Origin: Arcicella sp040387735
Lineage (GTDB): Bacteria > Bacteroidota > Bacteroidia > Cytophagales > Spirosomataceae
NCBI GenBank assembly: GCA_040387735.1
Contig: JAZKDE010000014.1
Coordinates: forward strand, 1-64,000
DNA length: 64,000 nt
Direction of reading: 5' to 3'
Below the pieces are notes generated by a model. It searched no databases. It saw only the letters and a list, made by a program, of their open reading frames with translations, and was not told the origin of the DNA. Below are positions 17,170-26,016 of this stretch, in pieces (within the stretch, counting starts at the first letter, position 1; the number at the start of each line of letters is the position of its first letter). Made by a program: the position numbers and the translations under genes.

Positions 17170-18642
17170 CTACTGATGTTCTTCTCTCAATAAATCATTC
17201 ACCGTTTTCACTGGATTGAAAGTAATCAAAGGCACTTCCACAAAAATCGTGTTCCAATCTGCCATTGAGCCGTTCCAAAGTCCTGGAAGTTCTTGAGCTT
17301 TTAAGTCTTTCCCGTCTTTTGATTTTTGCGTAACGAAACCCGTCTTTGGATCACGGAATTTCAAAAGGTCGAATTTTTCATTTCTATAATTTTTCAAAGA
17401 GCAAATCAAATCCACAGGATTAAAATGCGTTGAGTTATTGAAAATGGCTTTTTGTGCTTCATCATCCATATCAACTTGAGCCGATTCCACGATTTGTAAA
17501 GAAACCGTTCCGTCTGGATTTTTACACCAAAAAGGACCGCCACCAGGTTCCCCCGTATTTTTCACAACACCACAGACACGCAAGGGACGGTTAAGTTTTT
17601 TCTGGAAATACATAACCTTTTCATTGTGATTAAACCCTTCATAACCAATCGGAGGAAGTACGCAAAGTTCATCTTCAAAAAAGTGTGAAAGCTCCAATAA
17701 AAGTGGTTCAGCAGCCCATTCTTTGAGTTGATATTGGTAATCAAAAATACGGTCTTGGTATTTCAATAAAATACCCGCTAATGCTTTTTTATAAGTAACA
17801 GTTGGTTGTTTTATACGGTCAGGAACAACGTTATCAATATTTTTGATAAAGATAATATCGGCCGAAATATCATTTAGATTCGCCAACAAAGCTCCATGTC
17901 CTGCGGGACGAAACAATAATGAACCATCTTTTTCACGGAATGGCGTATTGTCAAGATTTACCGCAATGGTATCCGTAGAACGGCGTTGTTCCGAAAATGA
18001 AATATCGTATTTTACATTGTACGCTGCTTCATAATCAGGCACAACTTTATTCAATAGTTTCAAGAAACGACTCAAATGTTCGGGAGAAACCGTAAAATGA
18101 AGTTTTACTTTTCCGTCGTTATTGGCATAATTTGCCCCTTCTACCAAATGCTCTTCCAAGGCAGTTCTCGAAGTATCTTCGTATTTATGAAACTTCAAAA
18201 GCCCTTTTGGAAGCGTGCCATATTCCAAGCCTTTTTTAGTCAAATAATAGTCAACAATTGTTTTATTATCAGCCCCTTCTGGAACCACTTTCTTCAAATC
18301 GTCAGCAAAAGCAAAGTCTGATAGTTTTTCAAAAAACTGATCTGTTGATTTGTCCGATTTACCTTCTTCCAAAAAAGAAAATAACGACTTAAACATACGG
18401 GTAGCTGCTCCCGAAGCTGGAACGAACTTTAATGGGGTCAACTTAGCGACCTTACTTTCATAAAAAGTTTTAAAATCAGATAATTCTTCTTCCGACAATT
18501 GCGTCACACCATCATTAGGAGTTGCCGCTTTTTGCAATTGCATAAAAGGAAAACCATCTTTAAAATCGTTAATTTGTTGGTAAACAGTTTCTAAATCTAT
18601 TCCTAATTCGTGAATCTGCGTAAAATCTTTTTCTAAAAACAT
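17170..18642 (-). CDS. DUF4301 family protein
   Basis: A 490-residue protein matching the DUF4301 family, known mainly from Bacteroidota and of unknown function. Near residue 98 it carries VPASGAATRMFKSL, a glycine-rich stretch followed by Arg-Met and resembling the GGxGTR loop of sugar nucleotidyltransferases. Further on are FRPAGHGALL, FIKNIDNVVPD (around residue 262) and CGVVKNTGEPGGGPFWCKN, which also recall nucleotide-sugar pyrophosphorylase signatures. There is no signal peptide or membrane helix, so it is cytoplasmic. It faces the polysaccharide locus across a terminator. A nucleotidyltransferase role is only an inference from these motifs. Confidence 0.82.
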   Translation of the reverse strand: MFLEKDFTQIHELGIDLETVYQQINDFKDGFPFMQLQKAATPNDGVTQLSEEELSDFKTFYESKVAKLTPLKFVPASGAATRMFKSLFSFLEEGKSDKSTDQFFEKLSDFAFADDLKKVVPEGADNKTIVDYYLTKKGLEYGTLPKGLLKFHKYEDTSRTALEEHLVEGANYANNDGKVKLHFTVSPEHLSRFLKLLNKVVPDYEAAYNVKYDISFSEQRRSTDTIAVNLDNTPFREKDGSLLFRPAGHGALLANLNDISADIIFIKNIDNVVPDRIKQPTVTYKKALAGILLKYQDRIFDYQYQLKEWAAEPLLLELSHFFEDELCVLPPIGYEGFNHNEKVMYFQKKLNRPLRVCGVVKNTGEPGGGPFWCKNPDGTVSLQIVESAQVDMDDEAQKAIFNNSTHFNPVDLICSLKNYRNEKFDLLKFRDPKTGFVTQKSKDGKDLKAQELPGLWNGSMADWNTIFVEVPLITFNPVKTVNDLLREEHQ

Positions 18643-18970
18643 AGTCTTGGGTTGAAGTATTTAATTTGAGAAAGTATTATTGGTCGGCGAACCGTTAAAG
18701 AAGTTATTCGGACTTTTCTTTTGAATTAAAACAAGCCTTTTAAAGACTTTTATATCAAAACAGAAAGTTCAAACAGCTCCTAAAATATGGAAACAAGCTT
18801 CTAAGTATTATTTACTTGAAAAGTAGTTTTTATTACTCCTTAAACAAAAATAGCACGACTCTGTGAATCGTGCTACTAAACTATAAGAGAATTTTATAAT
18901 TAAAAATACAAAAACAAAAATTATTATTTAATCAACTGATAATCAGCAAATTAAAATCAATTAAAATTCA
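18643..18970. other. 328-base intergenic stretch
   Basis: This is non-coding. It lies upstream of the DUF4301 gene and downstream of the SIMPL gene, both on the minus strand. Apart from the hairpin at 18852-18874 and an AT-rich 5' region of the DUF4301 gene, I see nothing that can be supported. Confidence 0.6.
18852..18874 (-). terminator. intrinsic terminator of the SIMPL gene
   Basis: On the minus strand AGCACGA...TCGTGCT forms a 7-base-pair stem with a 9-base loop, directly followed by CTATTTTTGTTTAAG, a U-rich tail. It sits about 100 bases past the stop of the SIMPL gene. Confidence 0.65.
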
Positions 18971-19702
18971 TTATTTTATTCTAAAAACTGCTTTGATTTC
19001 ATAACGAACTTTGATTTTCTGTACGTCAATCGTACTTTCTGGCATTGCATCAGCAGCCATTTCCATTTTTGCCGACCGCATCATCGTATTTGAGTACACA
19101 GGAGCCGGCGTATAGCCATTATCAACTTCAATTATTTCAATAGCTTCGCCTAATTGTTCGCCAATTCCTTCCAATAAATACTTCGCCTTTTCCTTCGCTG
19201 CTTGCAAAGCTTTAATTTTGATGTCTCTCCGTAATTGCTCGATTTTAGAGAATTCGTAACGGTCAATATTTGTAAAAGCAACGCCTTTTTCATCAACTTT
19301 AGCAATGATTCCGTCTATTTTATACAAATTTGGGACTTTCAAAATATAGCTTTTACTTTCTAAAAAAGTCGTTGGTTTCTTCTTTCCCCACCACTCACGA
19401 TAGCCATTCACTGCCCCAATGGTAAAGTTTTCTTTAGGAATTCCAGCGTCTTCTACCGCTTTTTGGAGTTGTTTTTCCAAAGCCATGATATCGACCTTAT
19501 TCTTATTATCTTTTTCCTTAAAATATTCCCGTAAAGAGACAGTAACAAAGATTTCATCAGGCAATACTTCTTGTTCGGCACTACCAGTTACTTCAATTTT
19601 TTTGATGAGCGGTTTTTCCATAGTTGCTTGTTGTGCATCACTCACAAAAGCCGTTGTAAGCATGAATGCACCGACTGCGAGCGTCTTAATTAACTTGTTC
19701 AT
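18971..19702 (-). CDS. SIMPL (DUF541) domain periplasmic protein
   Basis: A 243-residue exported protein. A signal peptide (MNKLIKTLAVGAFMLTTAFVSDAQ) is followed by a SIMPL domain that starts with the recurring IEVTGSAEQEVLPDEIFVTVSL strand and ends with a repeated beta segment (KIKVRYEIKAVFRI). In between are lysine-rich helices (LQAAKEKAKYLLEGIGEQLG) that match the family's conserved A-K-x-K-A-x-x-L motif. Proteins of this family are found in the periplasm or envelope of many bacteria, with roles reported in stress tolerance, but no reaction is known. It is a single gene with its own terminator. Confidence 0.86.
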   Translation of the reverse strand: MNKLIKTLAVGAFMLTTAFVSDAQQATMEKPLIKKIEVTGSAEQEVLPDEIFVTVSLREYFKEKDNKNKVDIMALEKQLQKAVEDAGIPKENFTIGAVNGYREWWGKKKPTTFLESKSYILKVPNLYKIDGIIAKVDEKGVAFTNIDRYEFSKIEQLRRDIKIKALQAAKEKAKYLLEGIGEQLGEAIEIIEVDNGYTPAPVYSNTMMRSAKMEMAADAMPESTIDVQKIKVRYEIKAVFRIK

Positions 19703-19793
19703 TGATTTAATTTATTTGGTTTGAAGCTAAAACGAGCCTTTTTATAGGAAAGTATTTCGTTAACAAAACATTAACGTTTAGGATAGATATGTT

Positions 19794-20342
19794 TCATAAA
19801 ACGTCTTCACACAGAACATATAAATCGCCCAAATTGCGTCCTAAACCATCATAATCTAAGCCATAACCCAAAACGAATTTATTCTCAATTTCAAAGCCGA
19901 TGTATTGAACATCAATGGGTTGTTTTAATGCTTCTGGTTTTTGAAAAAGGGTTATAATTGACAAGGAAGCAGGATTTTGGGCTAATAATTGTCGCTTAAT
20001 TTCAATCATCGTCAAGCCCGTATCCACAATGTCTTCCACCACCACAATATCTCGTCCTTCGATATTTTCTAATAGTCCCAAAATCTGGTGAACCTTTCCC
20101 GATGACTCAGTTGCTTGATAAGAAGACACCCGCAAAAAGGTAATTTCACACGCCACCGTTACAGATTTCATCAATTCAGCGGCAAACATAAAAGAGCCGT
20201 TCAAAATTGCTAAAAAAAGTGGACGTTTCCCCGCATAATCTTGATTAATTGCAGAAGCTAATTCGTTGATACGCTTTTCGATAACGGATTTTTCAATAAA
20301 TACTTCAAAATGCTTATCGTGTACTTGAATGGTAGGTTTCAT
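19794..20342 (-). CDS. hpt: hypoxanthine phosphoribosyltransferase
   Basis: This enzyme salvages hypoxanthine (and guanine) with PRPP to IMP or GMP in the cytoplasm. The PRPP-binding loop VVVEDIVDTGLTM sits near residues 98-110, and LAILNGSFMFAAEL supplies the pyrophosphate-contacting loop. FVLGYGLDYDGLGRNL near the C-terminus contacts the purine and is typical of Hpt. At 182 residues the length is normal. A -7 box (TATTTTTG on the minus strand, 20363-20370) lies about 20 bases upstream of the ATG. The gene is divergent from the TPR protein gene. Confidence 0.95.
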   Translation of the reverse strand: MKPTIQVHDKHFEVFIEKSVIEKRINELASAINQDYAGKRPLFLAILNGSFMFAAELMKSVTVACEITFLRVSSYQATESSGKVHQILGLLENIEGRDIVVVEDIVDTGLTMIEIKRQLLAQNPASLSIITLFQKPEALKQPIDVQYIGFEIENKFVLGYGLDYDGLGRNLGDLYVLCEDVL

Positions 20343-20456
20343 AAATGCTGATTCAGTTTTGACAAAAATAAGGGAAAGAGCTTTGGGAAAAAAATATCAA
20401 CGAACTGGGATAGGCTTTCTCTCTATAATTAAATACTTTTTACCTCCATTTTTCGT

Positions 20457-20464
20457 TAATTTTG
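20457..20464 (+). promoter_or_regulatory. -7 box TAATTTTG of the TPR protein gene
   Basis: TAATTTTG fits TAnnTTTG and lies 24 bases before the ATG at 20488. It places the transcript start near 20470, which rules out the longer open frame that begins at 20329 inside hpt. Confidence 0.5.
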
Positions 20465-20487
20465 CACAAAAGAAAGGAACTCGAAAA

Positions 20488-21726
20488 ATGAAAACAACAT
20501 TAAATTATCCTATAATTATTAAAATATTCACAGTCATTTTTCTATTTGTGGCACAATCACAACCAGTTAATGCCCAGTGGTGGAAAGATACCGAAAAAGC
20601 CGAAAAAGAACGCTCGAAGGGAATGTTATTACTTACGAATGAAGTACAAATTGAGGCAACTACCGCCATCAATCACATGTATAATTTCAAATTTTATGAA
20701 GCTGAGAAAGAATTTAATTACTTGAAGGTTAAATATCCAGACCACCCATTACCCGAATTTTTATTGGGATTAATGGAATGGTGGAAAATTGTACCAAATA
20801 CAGAAAACGCTCTTTACGACGAAAAATGTTTGGGGTACATGGACAAAAGTATTGAAAAAGCCGAAAAAATCTGGGACGATTCAGAAAACCCAGAAGCCGC
20901 ATTTTTCATGGCGGCAGCGTATGCTTTTAAAGGACGTTTACATTCTGAACGTAAACATTGGTCGAAGGCAACTTTTGCCGCTAAAAATGCTTTAAAATAC
21001 CTCGACCGTTCAAGGTCATTTTCCGATTTTAGTCCAGAATTGATGTTCGGCGATGGACTTTACAATTACTATTTTTACTATGTCAAGGAAAATTATCCTT
21101 TACTCCGTCCCGTGCTTTGGTTATTCCCAAAGGGCGATAAACCCAAAGGAATCAGTCAATTAGAGAAAGTAAGTTATAATGCTTTTTATACTCGTACGGA
21201 AGCTCGTTATTTTCTATTACAGATTTACGGCTTGGAAAACATGAATGATAAGGCTTTGGATTTGGCAAAATATACGCACGAATCGTATCCAGATAATCCA
21301 TTCTTTGAACGGTTTCACGCTCGTAGTGCTTTTGTTTCTGGACGAGTTGCCGAGGCGAAAGCTTTATCAAGGAGTATTCTAACGAAAATTGACGAACATT
21401 ATCCTGGCTATGAAGGCGTAAGTGGAAGATATGCTGCCTATTTTTTGGCGTATTACGCTTATAATTACGACAAGGACTTAAAGACTGCTAAAGAATATTA
21501 TCAAAAAACGCTCGATTTTGCTAAAAATACGGGAACAACAAGTTCGGGATATTATTGGTCTTCAATGTTAGCACTGGGGAAAATAGCTTCGCAGGAAGAA
21601 GATTATGACAAAGCCATTGATTATTTCAAACAAGTAATCGAAGACACTGACCGCAAAGCAGCCCAACGAGACGAAGCAAAGAAATTATTAACCGAAGCTA
21701 AAAAAGCTCGTAGAAAGAAAAAATAA
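20488..21726 (+). CDS. secreted tetratricopeptide-repeat protein
   Basis: A 412-residue protein with an N-terminal signal peptide (hydrophobic core IIIKIFTVIFLFVAQ, ending NAQ) and a helical-repeat body. Recognisable repeats include ALDLAKYTHESYPDN, the AKEYYQKTLDFAKN helix pair and the C-terminal TPR DYDKAIDYFKQVIEDTDRK. A lysine- and arginine-rich tail (KKARRKKK) ends the chain. The open frame continues 53 codons further upstream into hpt, but the ATG at 20488 gives a clean signal sequence and follows a -7 box, so I chose it. The function is not known; TPR proteins of the periplasm usually act as scaffolds. It stands alone, with a strong terminator after it. Confidence 0.78.
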   Translation: MKTTLNYPIIIKIFTVIFLFVAQSQPVNAQWWKDTEKAEKERSKGMLLLTNEVQIEATTAINHMYNFKFYEAEKEFNYLKVKYPDHPLPEFLLGLMEWWKIVPNTENALYDEKCLGYMDKSIEKAEKIWDDSENPEAAFFMAAAYAFKGRLHSERKHWSKATFAAKNALKYLDRSRSFSDFSPELMFGDGLYNYYFYYVKENYPLLRPVLWLFPKGDKPKGISQLEKVSYNAFYTRTEARYFLLQIYGLENMNDKALDLAKYTHESYPDNPFFERFHARSAFVSGRVAEAKALSRSILTKIDEHYPGYEGVSGRYAAYFLAYYAYNYDKDLKTAKEYYQKTLDFAKNTGTTSSGYYWSSMLALGKIASQEEDYDKAIDYFKQVIEDTDRKAAQRDEAKKLLTEAKKARRKKK

Positions 21727-21741
21727 GCTATTATTTGACTG

Positions 21742-21786
21742 GAGGTTGTGTAAAAGTCTTGAAGCATTAAGACTTTACACAACCTC
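21742..21786. terminator. terminator hairpin after the TPR protein gene
   Basis: GAGGTTGTGTAAAAGTCTT pairs with AAGACTTTACACAACCTC (18 pairs, one bulged A), with an 8-base loop (21761-21768), followed by TAATTTTATTT. It lies downstream of the + strand TPR gene and also beyond the stop of the convergent minus-strand DUF2306-like gene. Confidence 0.8.
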
Positions 21787-21926
21787 TAATTTTATTTAAA
21801 CCGATTCTTCAGCACGTGACAAATTTTATTTTTCGAGTTACAAACATAATACCGCAGCATCCAAAGTTTTGTAAAACCTGTAATGGCAATGTTAATAGAG
21901 TGCTGAAGTAAAAGGCAATTTGCCAG

Positions 21927-22589
21927 TTATTTTTTGCGATAAAAAGCCCGAGTACGCCCAATGATAATTCCACCAATAATTCCAGGGGCAATCCAAACTA
22001 TTAAACCAGGAATATACGGTGGGTTATTCACCACTAAAAATGCCGTTACCGTGGCAATATACGAGCCTCCCATTCGAGAAATATGATTTTGAAACCAATA
22101 ACGAGAAGGAACTGGAACGGTATTATCAATAACTATTTTACCCATAAAAACCCGTAAATCTTCTAAGGCTAAAGCAAAAGTAAATATTCCAAAAACGGTA
22201 AAAAGAACCGTATAGAAAACACTTGCTTGTTGATAAGCCAAATAACCGAAATATAACATTCCCCCCGCAGTTATTACCATTAAAATTGCCGCAAACCAAT
22301 CAATCAATTTGACTTCTGGGTTATTTTTTCGATGAATAAGTCGAACACCCGTGAAGGTATTATAGAAGCTAAAAACGGCAATTCCTGCCAGAAAAATTAA
22401 GCCCATTTTCATTTGAAAGCGTATTAGAGCAGTAAGTGCTACCACGAACATTGCCCAGAAATAAACTTTACCCCAAAGCACATGGGCTTTTCCTCCTTTT
22501 TTAGAAAACATCGGAATAAGTCCCGTAACCAAAGCGGTAAAACCTGCGAAAATATGAAGGTATAATGCGAATTTCAGAAATGTTTGCAT
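21927..22589 (-). CDS. polytopic membrane protein, DUF2306-like
   Basis: A 220-residue inner-membrane protein with about six or seven hydrophobic helices. An early His in the first helix (LYLHIFAGFTAL), the KKGGKAHVLWGKVYFW loop and a conserved R-W-F-x-x-H-I-like segment (YWFQNHISRMGGSYIATVTAF) match the DUF2306 family of predicted membrane proteins. The several histidines inside or beside helices suggest possible haem or metal contact, but no cofactor is established. No operon partner is seen. Confidence 0.68.
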   Translation of the reverse strand: MQTFLKFALYLHIFAGFTALVTGLIPMFSKKGGKAHVLWGKVYFWAMFVVALTALIRFQMKMGLIFLAGIAVFSFYNTFTGVRLIHRKNNPEVKLIDWFAAILMVITAGGMLYFGYLAYQQASVFYTVLFTVFGIFTFALALEDLRVFMGKIVIDNTVPVPSRYWFQNHISRMGGSYIATVTAFLVVNNPPYIPGLIVWIAPGIIGGIIIGRTRAFYRKK

Positions 22590-23075
22590 GACGTTAAAAG
22601 GTTATTTAATTATTAATATTTTTTCAAAAAATAAATTTTGTTTACGACTTTAAGATATTCAAAACCAATAGTCTCTGCCTACATTGCCCGAGTTAATTCA
22701 TTTATAAATACAGTATCCGTTTTTGATTGAGTCAAATTTACGTCATCAAATAAACATCAAACAAACGGAAGGGGAATTGAACATAGAAAAGGGCTATTCG
22801 ACAAAGTAAAGGGGATTTTGACACATTTCTGGGGAGTTTGACAAAGGAGATTTTGAGTATTAAGTCGTAAATGCTCATCGTAAATACACTGCTTTTCTTA
22901 AAATCAGACTTTAGGTTTGAGTCATTGCAAAAAATTAATATTCTCATTATCAATCGCTTAAATACTCAGATTAGATAACACTTCCAATATTCACGACATC
23001 GTTTCCAAAAGGACATTAGGCACATTTTTTGCTGTATTTCTTACTCAAAGTATTTTTTCAAAAAACACGTACACA
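22590..23075. other. 486-base divergent intergenic region
   Basis: This non-coding region lies between the divergent DUF2306-like gene and the subtilase gene. Its main feature is the 20-base-period repeat block at 22771-22850, listed separately. A minus-strand open frame across the block has no coding character. No RNA gene is recognised. Confidence 0.6.
22771..22850. repeat. four imperfect direct repeats with an exact 20-base period
   Basis: Four consecutive units begin exactly 20 bases apart, at 22771, 22791, 22811 and 22831. Each opens with GGGG or GGGC and carries (A/T)TT(C/T/G)GACA or a close variant at positions 5-13. A partial unit (TTTTGAG) follows. The period is not a multiple of three, so the repeat is not coding, and it is close to two DNA helical turns. 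That fits an array of binding sites for a regulator. The nearest starts are DUF2306 (182 bases away) and the subtilase (226 bases away). Confidence 0.75.
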
Positions 23076-25964
23076 ATGAAAATCTTTCCGCCAAAGGATT
23101 GTTCATGGATGAAAGGTTTTTGTAACGAGAAGGTAGCTGTTTTAACCGCTTTTTTATTACTAATCAATCTTTCTGACATCATAGCCCAATTTTCAGACGA
23201 TATTAAAACGTCCGAGCGGTCTATTATTGCTCCTTCTTATCAGTCCAAATCTGAAAAAACTCTCCGAGAAATTGCAAAAGTCTTCAAAGCTGATGCCAAA
23301 ATCAATTTCAAAAAAACGTTACGCTTGGCTCAAGAAAACCATTGGGCTATACACAAAACCCTACCAGATGGCCGTACAATGGCATTGCAAGGTATTGATG
23401 ATTTAGAAAATCCCATTTATTACATCACGCATGGACAAGTATCAGCCTCTGCCTGTACACGAACAAATTCACTTTATACGGGTGGTAGTTTGGGCGTAAA
23501 TTTGAGCGGTACGAGTTCGGTCGTGAAAGATAAATTAGGTATTTGGGACGGCGGATTGGTCAGAAGTACCCATCAAGAATTAGGCATTAATCGTATCAAA
23601 CAGATTGATTCTCCACCCTATTTAAATGAACATACTACACATTTGGCAGGAATGCTCATTGGTACTGGAGTGAACAAACAGGCTCGTGGAATGGCTTACG
23701 GTGGAAATTTAAAAGTATGGGATTTTGGCGATGACGTTTCTGAAATGGCCTTTGCGGCAAAAGGCTTATTGGTTTCCAATCACTCTTATGGTGTTTTGGC
23801 AGGCTGGGTTTTTAATCCTGACCGCAACGGAATCGTTTTTGTAGATGATAATCTAAAATGGGAATGGTGGGGAGATACAACTATCTCAAAAACAGAAGAT
23901 TACAGATTTGGTTTTTACGATAAAAAATCAAGTGATATTGATAAAATAGCCTATAATGCCCCATTTTATCTCATTGTGAAATCGGCGGATAATAAAAGAA
24001 CTGAAAATGGCCCACCCCTCGGAACACCGTATTATTTCAGAAATTCTAACGCAAAAAGTACTATTTCACGTAGTAGAAACGACGGTTATGATACCATTCC
24101 AATGGATGGAAATGCCAAAAATATCATTACCGTGGGAGCAATTGACGGTGGAGAAACCGTTCCAATATTACCTTCAGACATCAAAATGTCAGCGTATAGT
24201 AGTTGGGGGCCAACGGACGACGGTCGCATAAAACCCGACATTGTGGGAACTGGCGATAACATTCTGTCCTCCTCCGCCAATGGCGATGATGCGTATTCAA
24301 CCCTGAGTGGAACATCCGTAGCCGCTCCAAATGTGGCGGGTTCATTGTTACTCTTACAGGAATTTTATGCTCGAAACAACTACGGTTACATCATGCGAGC
24401 TTCTACTTTAAAAGGTTTGGTTTTACATACTGCCAATGAAGCAGGAACAACACAAGGGCCTGATTATCAATTTGGTTGGGGGCTTTTGAATACTGAAAGA
24501 GCTGCTCAGGTAATTGCAAATAAAGACCAAAATCATTTCATTTCCGAAAGTCTTTTATATCAAAATTCTACCAATAATTTCCAAATTATTGCTTCTGGTA
24601 AAAGCTCAATTACTGCCACAATTTGTTGGACAGATCCCGAAGCAACGGCAACAGAAGCAAAAATAGAGAACATCAATAATCGAAAACCAAAACTTATTAA
24701 TGATTTAGACATCAGAATTAGTGATGGACAAACAACCAGCTTTCCTTGGGTTTTAAATCCAGATTCACCGAGTCTGGGAGCAACACAAGGGGATAATTTT
24801 CGAGATAATATTGAACAAATCTACATTGAAAAACCCGTAGCAGGCAAAACTTATACCATTACGGTGAATCATAAAGGGTCAATATTAAAAGGTGATATTC
24901 AATATTATGCTCTGATTATTAGCGGAGTTAGTGGTATTCCATGTCAACTTTCCGCATCTATTACCTCCACAGGCAATACTTCTTTGTGTAAAGGAGCAGT
25001 GAAACTATTAACCAATACAGGCACCAATCTCTCATACGTTTGGAGTTGGAATGGTCAGCCAATTCCTTTGTCAAATGCGTCCTCTTATATTCCGAAAGTT
25101 GCGGGAAAATATACCGTAACTATTACGCAAGGAAAATGCTCAGCAACCTCTCCTTCCATTACAGTTGAAAATGCACAAACTCCCATCATTTCTTCGGATA
25201 ATGGTACAAGTATTTGTGCCGCCAATATCAATTTGAGCGTAAAAAACCTCACGGGAACTGGCATTACTTACCAATGGTTGAAAGATGACAAGAGTATTTC
25301 AAAAGCAACAACTGCTTCATTAATTATATTAGAATCAGGAAGTTATACCGTAAAAACAATTCAGAACAACTGTACTTCAATATCTTCTCCTTTCCTTATT
25401 ACCAGTATGGGAGGTACCGTTTCAACCAAACCTATTACAGGAAAATACCTCCTCATTAGCGGACGTTCAACGACTATTCAGGCTGTATTGACAGATAATT
25501 TAAAATACACTTTTCAATGGTTCAAAGATGGTGTAGCTATCCCAAATGCCACACAAGTAAGTATAAGCATCAATCAGGCTGGAAAATATACTGTTCGAAC
25601 AACATTAGGAAAATGTTCTTCGCTTTCGGGAATAATAGAGTTTGTAAAAGTGAGTAATGCAAGAGTTATAGCCTTCGATAATCTTGAGCAAGACCTTGAC
25701 CCAGAAGCCTTAATACTCTCGCCCAATCCAACGAATGAATGGCTAAAAATTCAGTATTTCAAGCAGGAAAATATCCCGACTGAACCTTCGATAGAAATCT
25801 TTAACTCATTAGGAATGAACATTTTATCCGATAAATTAGGAAAAACACAAGAGAATACCTTTACGAAAGAAATTGACGTAAAAAGTCTATCCACAGGAAT
25901 GTATTTTGTGAGAATTATTGATGGAGAAAAGGTTTTAGTGAAGAAGTTTATTCGGGGAGAGTAA
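23076..25964 (+). CDS. secreted subtilisin-like serine protease with type IX sorting domain
   Basis: A 962-residue S8-family protease. An N-terminal signal sequence (hydrophobic core about residues 20-37) precedes the catalytic domain, whose triad is Asp158 (GIWDGG), His189 (HTTHLAG) and Ser414 (LSGTSVAAPN). A beta-sandwich region follows (about 485-625). Then come Ig-like repeats, each with a cysteine pair and a GKYTV-type ending (YTVTITQGKC, YTVKTIQNNC, YTVRTTLGKC). The C-terminus (about residue 880 onward: LSPNPTNEWLKIQ, then STGMYFVRII and KKFIRG) is a type A sorting signal for the type IX secretion system, so the enzyme is predicted to be secreted or anchored at the cell surface. It is a single gene, convergent with ettA across a terminator. 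Confidence 0.93.
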   Translation: MKIFPPKDCSWMKGFCNEKVAVLTAFLLLINLSDIIAQFSDDIKTSERSIIAPSYQSKSEKTLREIAKVFKADAKINFKKTLRLAQENHWAIHKTLPDGRTMALQGIDDLENPIYYITHGQVSASACTRTNSLYTGGSLGVNLSGTSSVVKDKLGIWDGGLVRSTHQELGINRIKQIDSPPYLNEHTTHLAGMLIGTGVNKQARGMAYGGNLKVWDFGDDVSEMAFAAKGLLVSNHSYGVLAGWVFNPDRNGIVFVDDNLKWEWWGDTTISKTEDYRFGFYDKKSSDIDKIAYNAPFYLIVKSADNKRTENGPPLGTPYYFRNSNAKSTISRSRNDGYDTIPMDGNAKNIITVGAIDGGETVPILPSDIKMSAYSSWGPTDDGRIKPDIVGTGDNILSSSANGDDAYSTLSGTSVAAPNVAGSLLLLQEFYARNNYGYIMRASTLKGLVLHTANEAGTTQGPDYQFGWGLLNTERAAQVIANKDQNHFISESLLYQNSTNNFQIIASGKSSITATICWTDPEATATEAKIENINNRKPKLINDLDIRISDGQTTSFPWVLNPDSPSLGATQGDNFRDNIEQIYIEKPVAGKTYTITVNHKGSILKGDIQYYALIISGVSGIPCQLSASITSTGNTSLCKGAVKLLTNTGTNLSYVWSWNGQPIPLSNASSYIPKVAGKYTVTITQGKCSATSPSITVENAQTPIISSDNGTSICAANINLSVKNLTGTGITYQWLKDDKSISKATTASLIILESGSYTVKTIQNNCTSISSPFLITSMGGTVSTKPITGKYLLISGRSTTIQAVLTDNLKYTFQWFKDGVAIPNATQVSISINQAGKYTVRTTLGKCSSLSGIIEFVKVSNARVIAFDNLEQDLDPEALILSPNPTNEWLKIQYFKQENIPTEPSIEIFNSLGMNILSDKLGKTQENTFTKEIDVKSLSTGMYFVRIIDGEKVLVKKFIRGE

Positions 25965-25973
25965 ATGTGATAT

Positions 25974-26007
25974 AAAAATAGCCAACGTTTAAACGCTGAC
26001 TATTTTT
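25974..26007. terminator. bidirectional terminator, subtilase/ettA
   Basis: AAAAATAG (25974-25981) pairs with CTATTTTT (26000-26007), and a shorter inner helix forms around AACGTTTAAACG. A-rich and T-rich flanks give U-tails on both strands, suiting the convergent gene ends. Confidence 0.6.
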
Positions 26008-26016
26008 ATATTATTC

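Noticed and set aside
20329..20487. N-terminal extension of the TPR protein into hpt
   Set aside because: A -7 promoter box lies at 20457, and the ATG at 20488 gives a clean signal peptide.
22771..22850. Possible CRISPR array
   Set aside because: The 20-base units adjoin directly with no spacers, are imperfect, and have no cas genes nearby.
22738..22953. Minus-strand open frame of 71 codons across the 20-base repeats
   Set aside because: The repeat period is not a multiple of three, and the predicted peptide has no domain, promoter or neighbour support.
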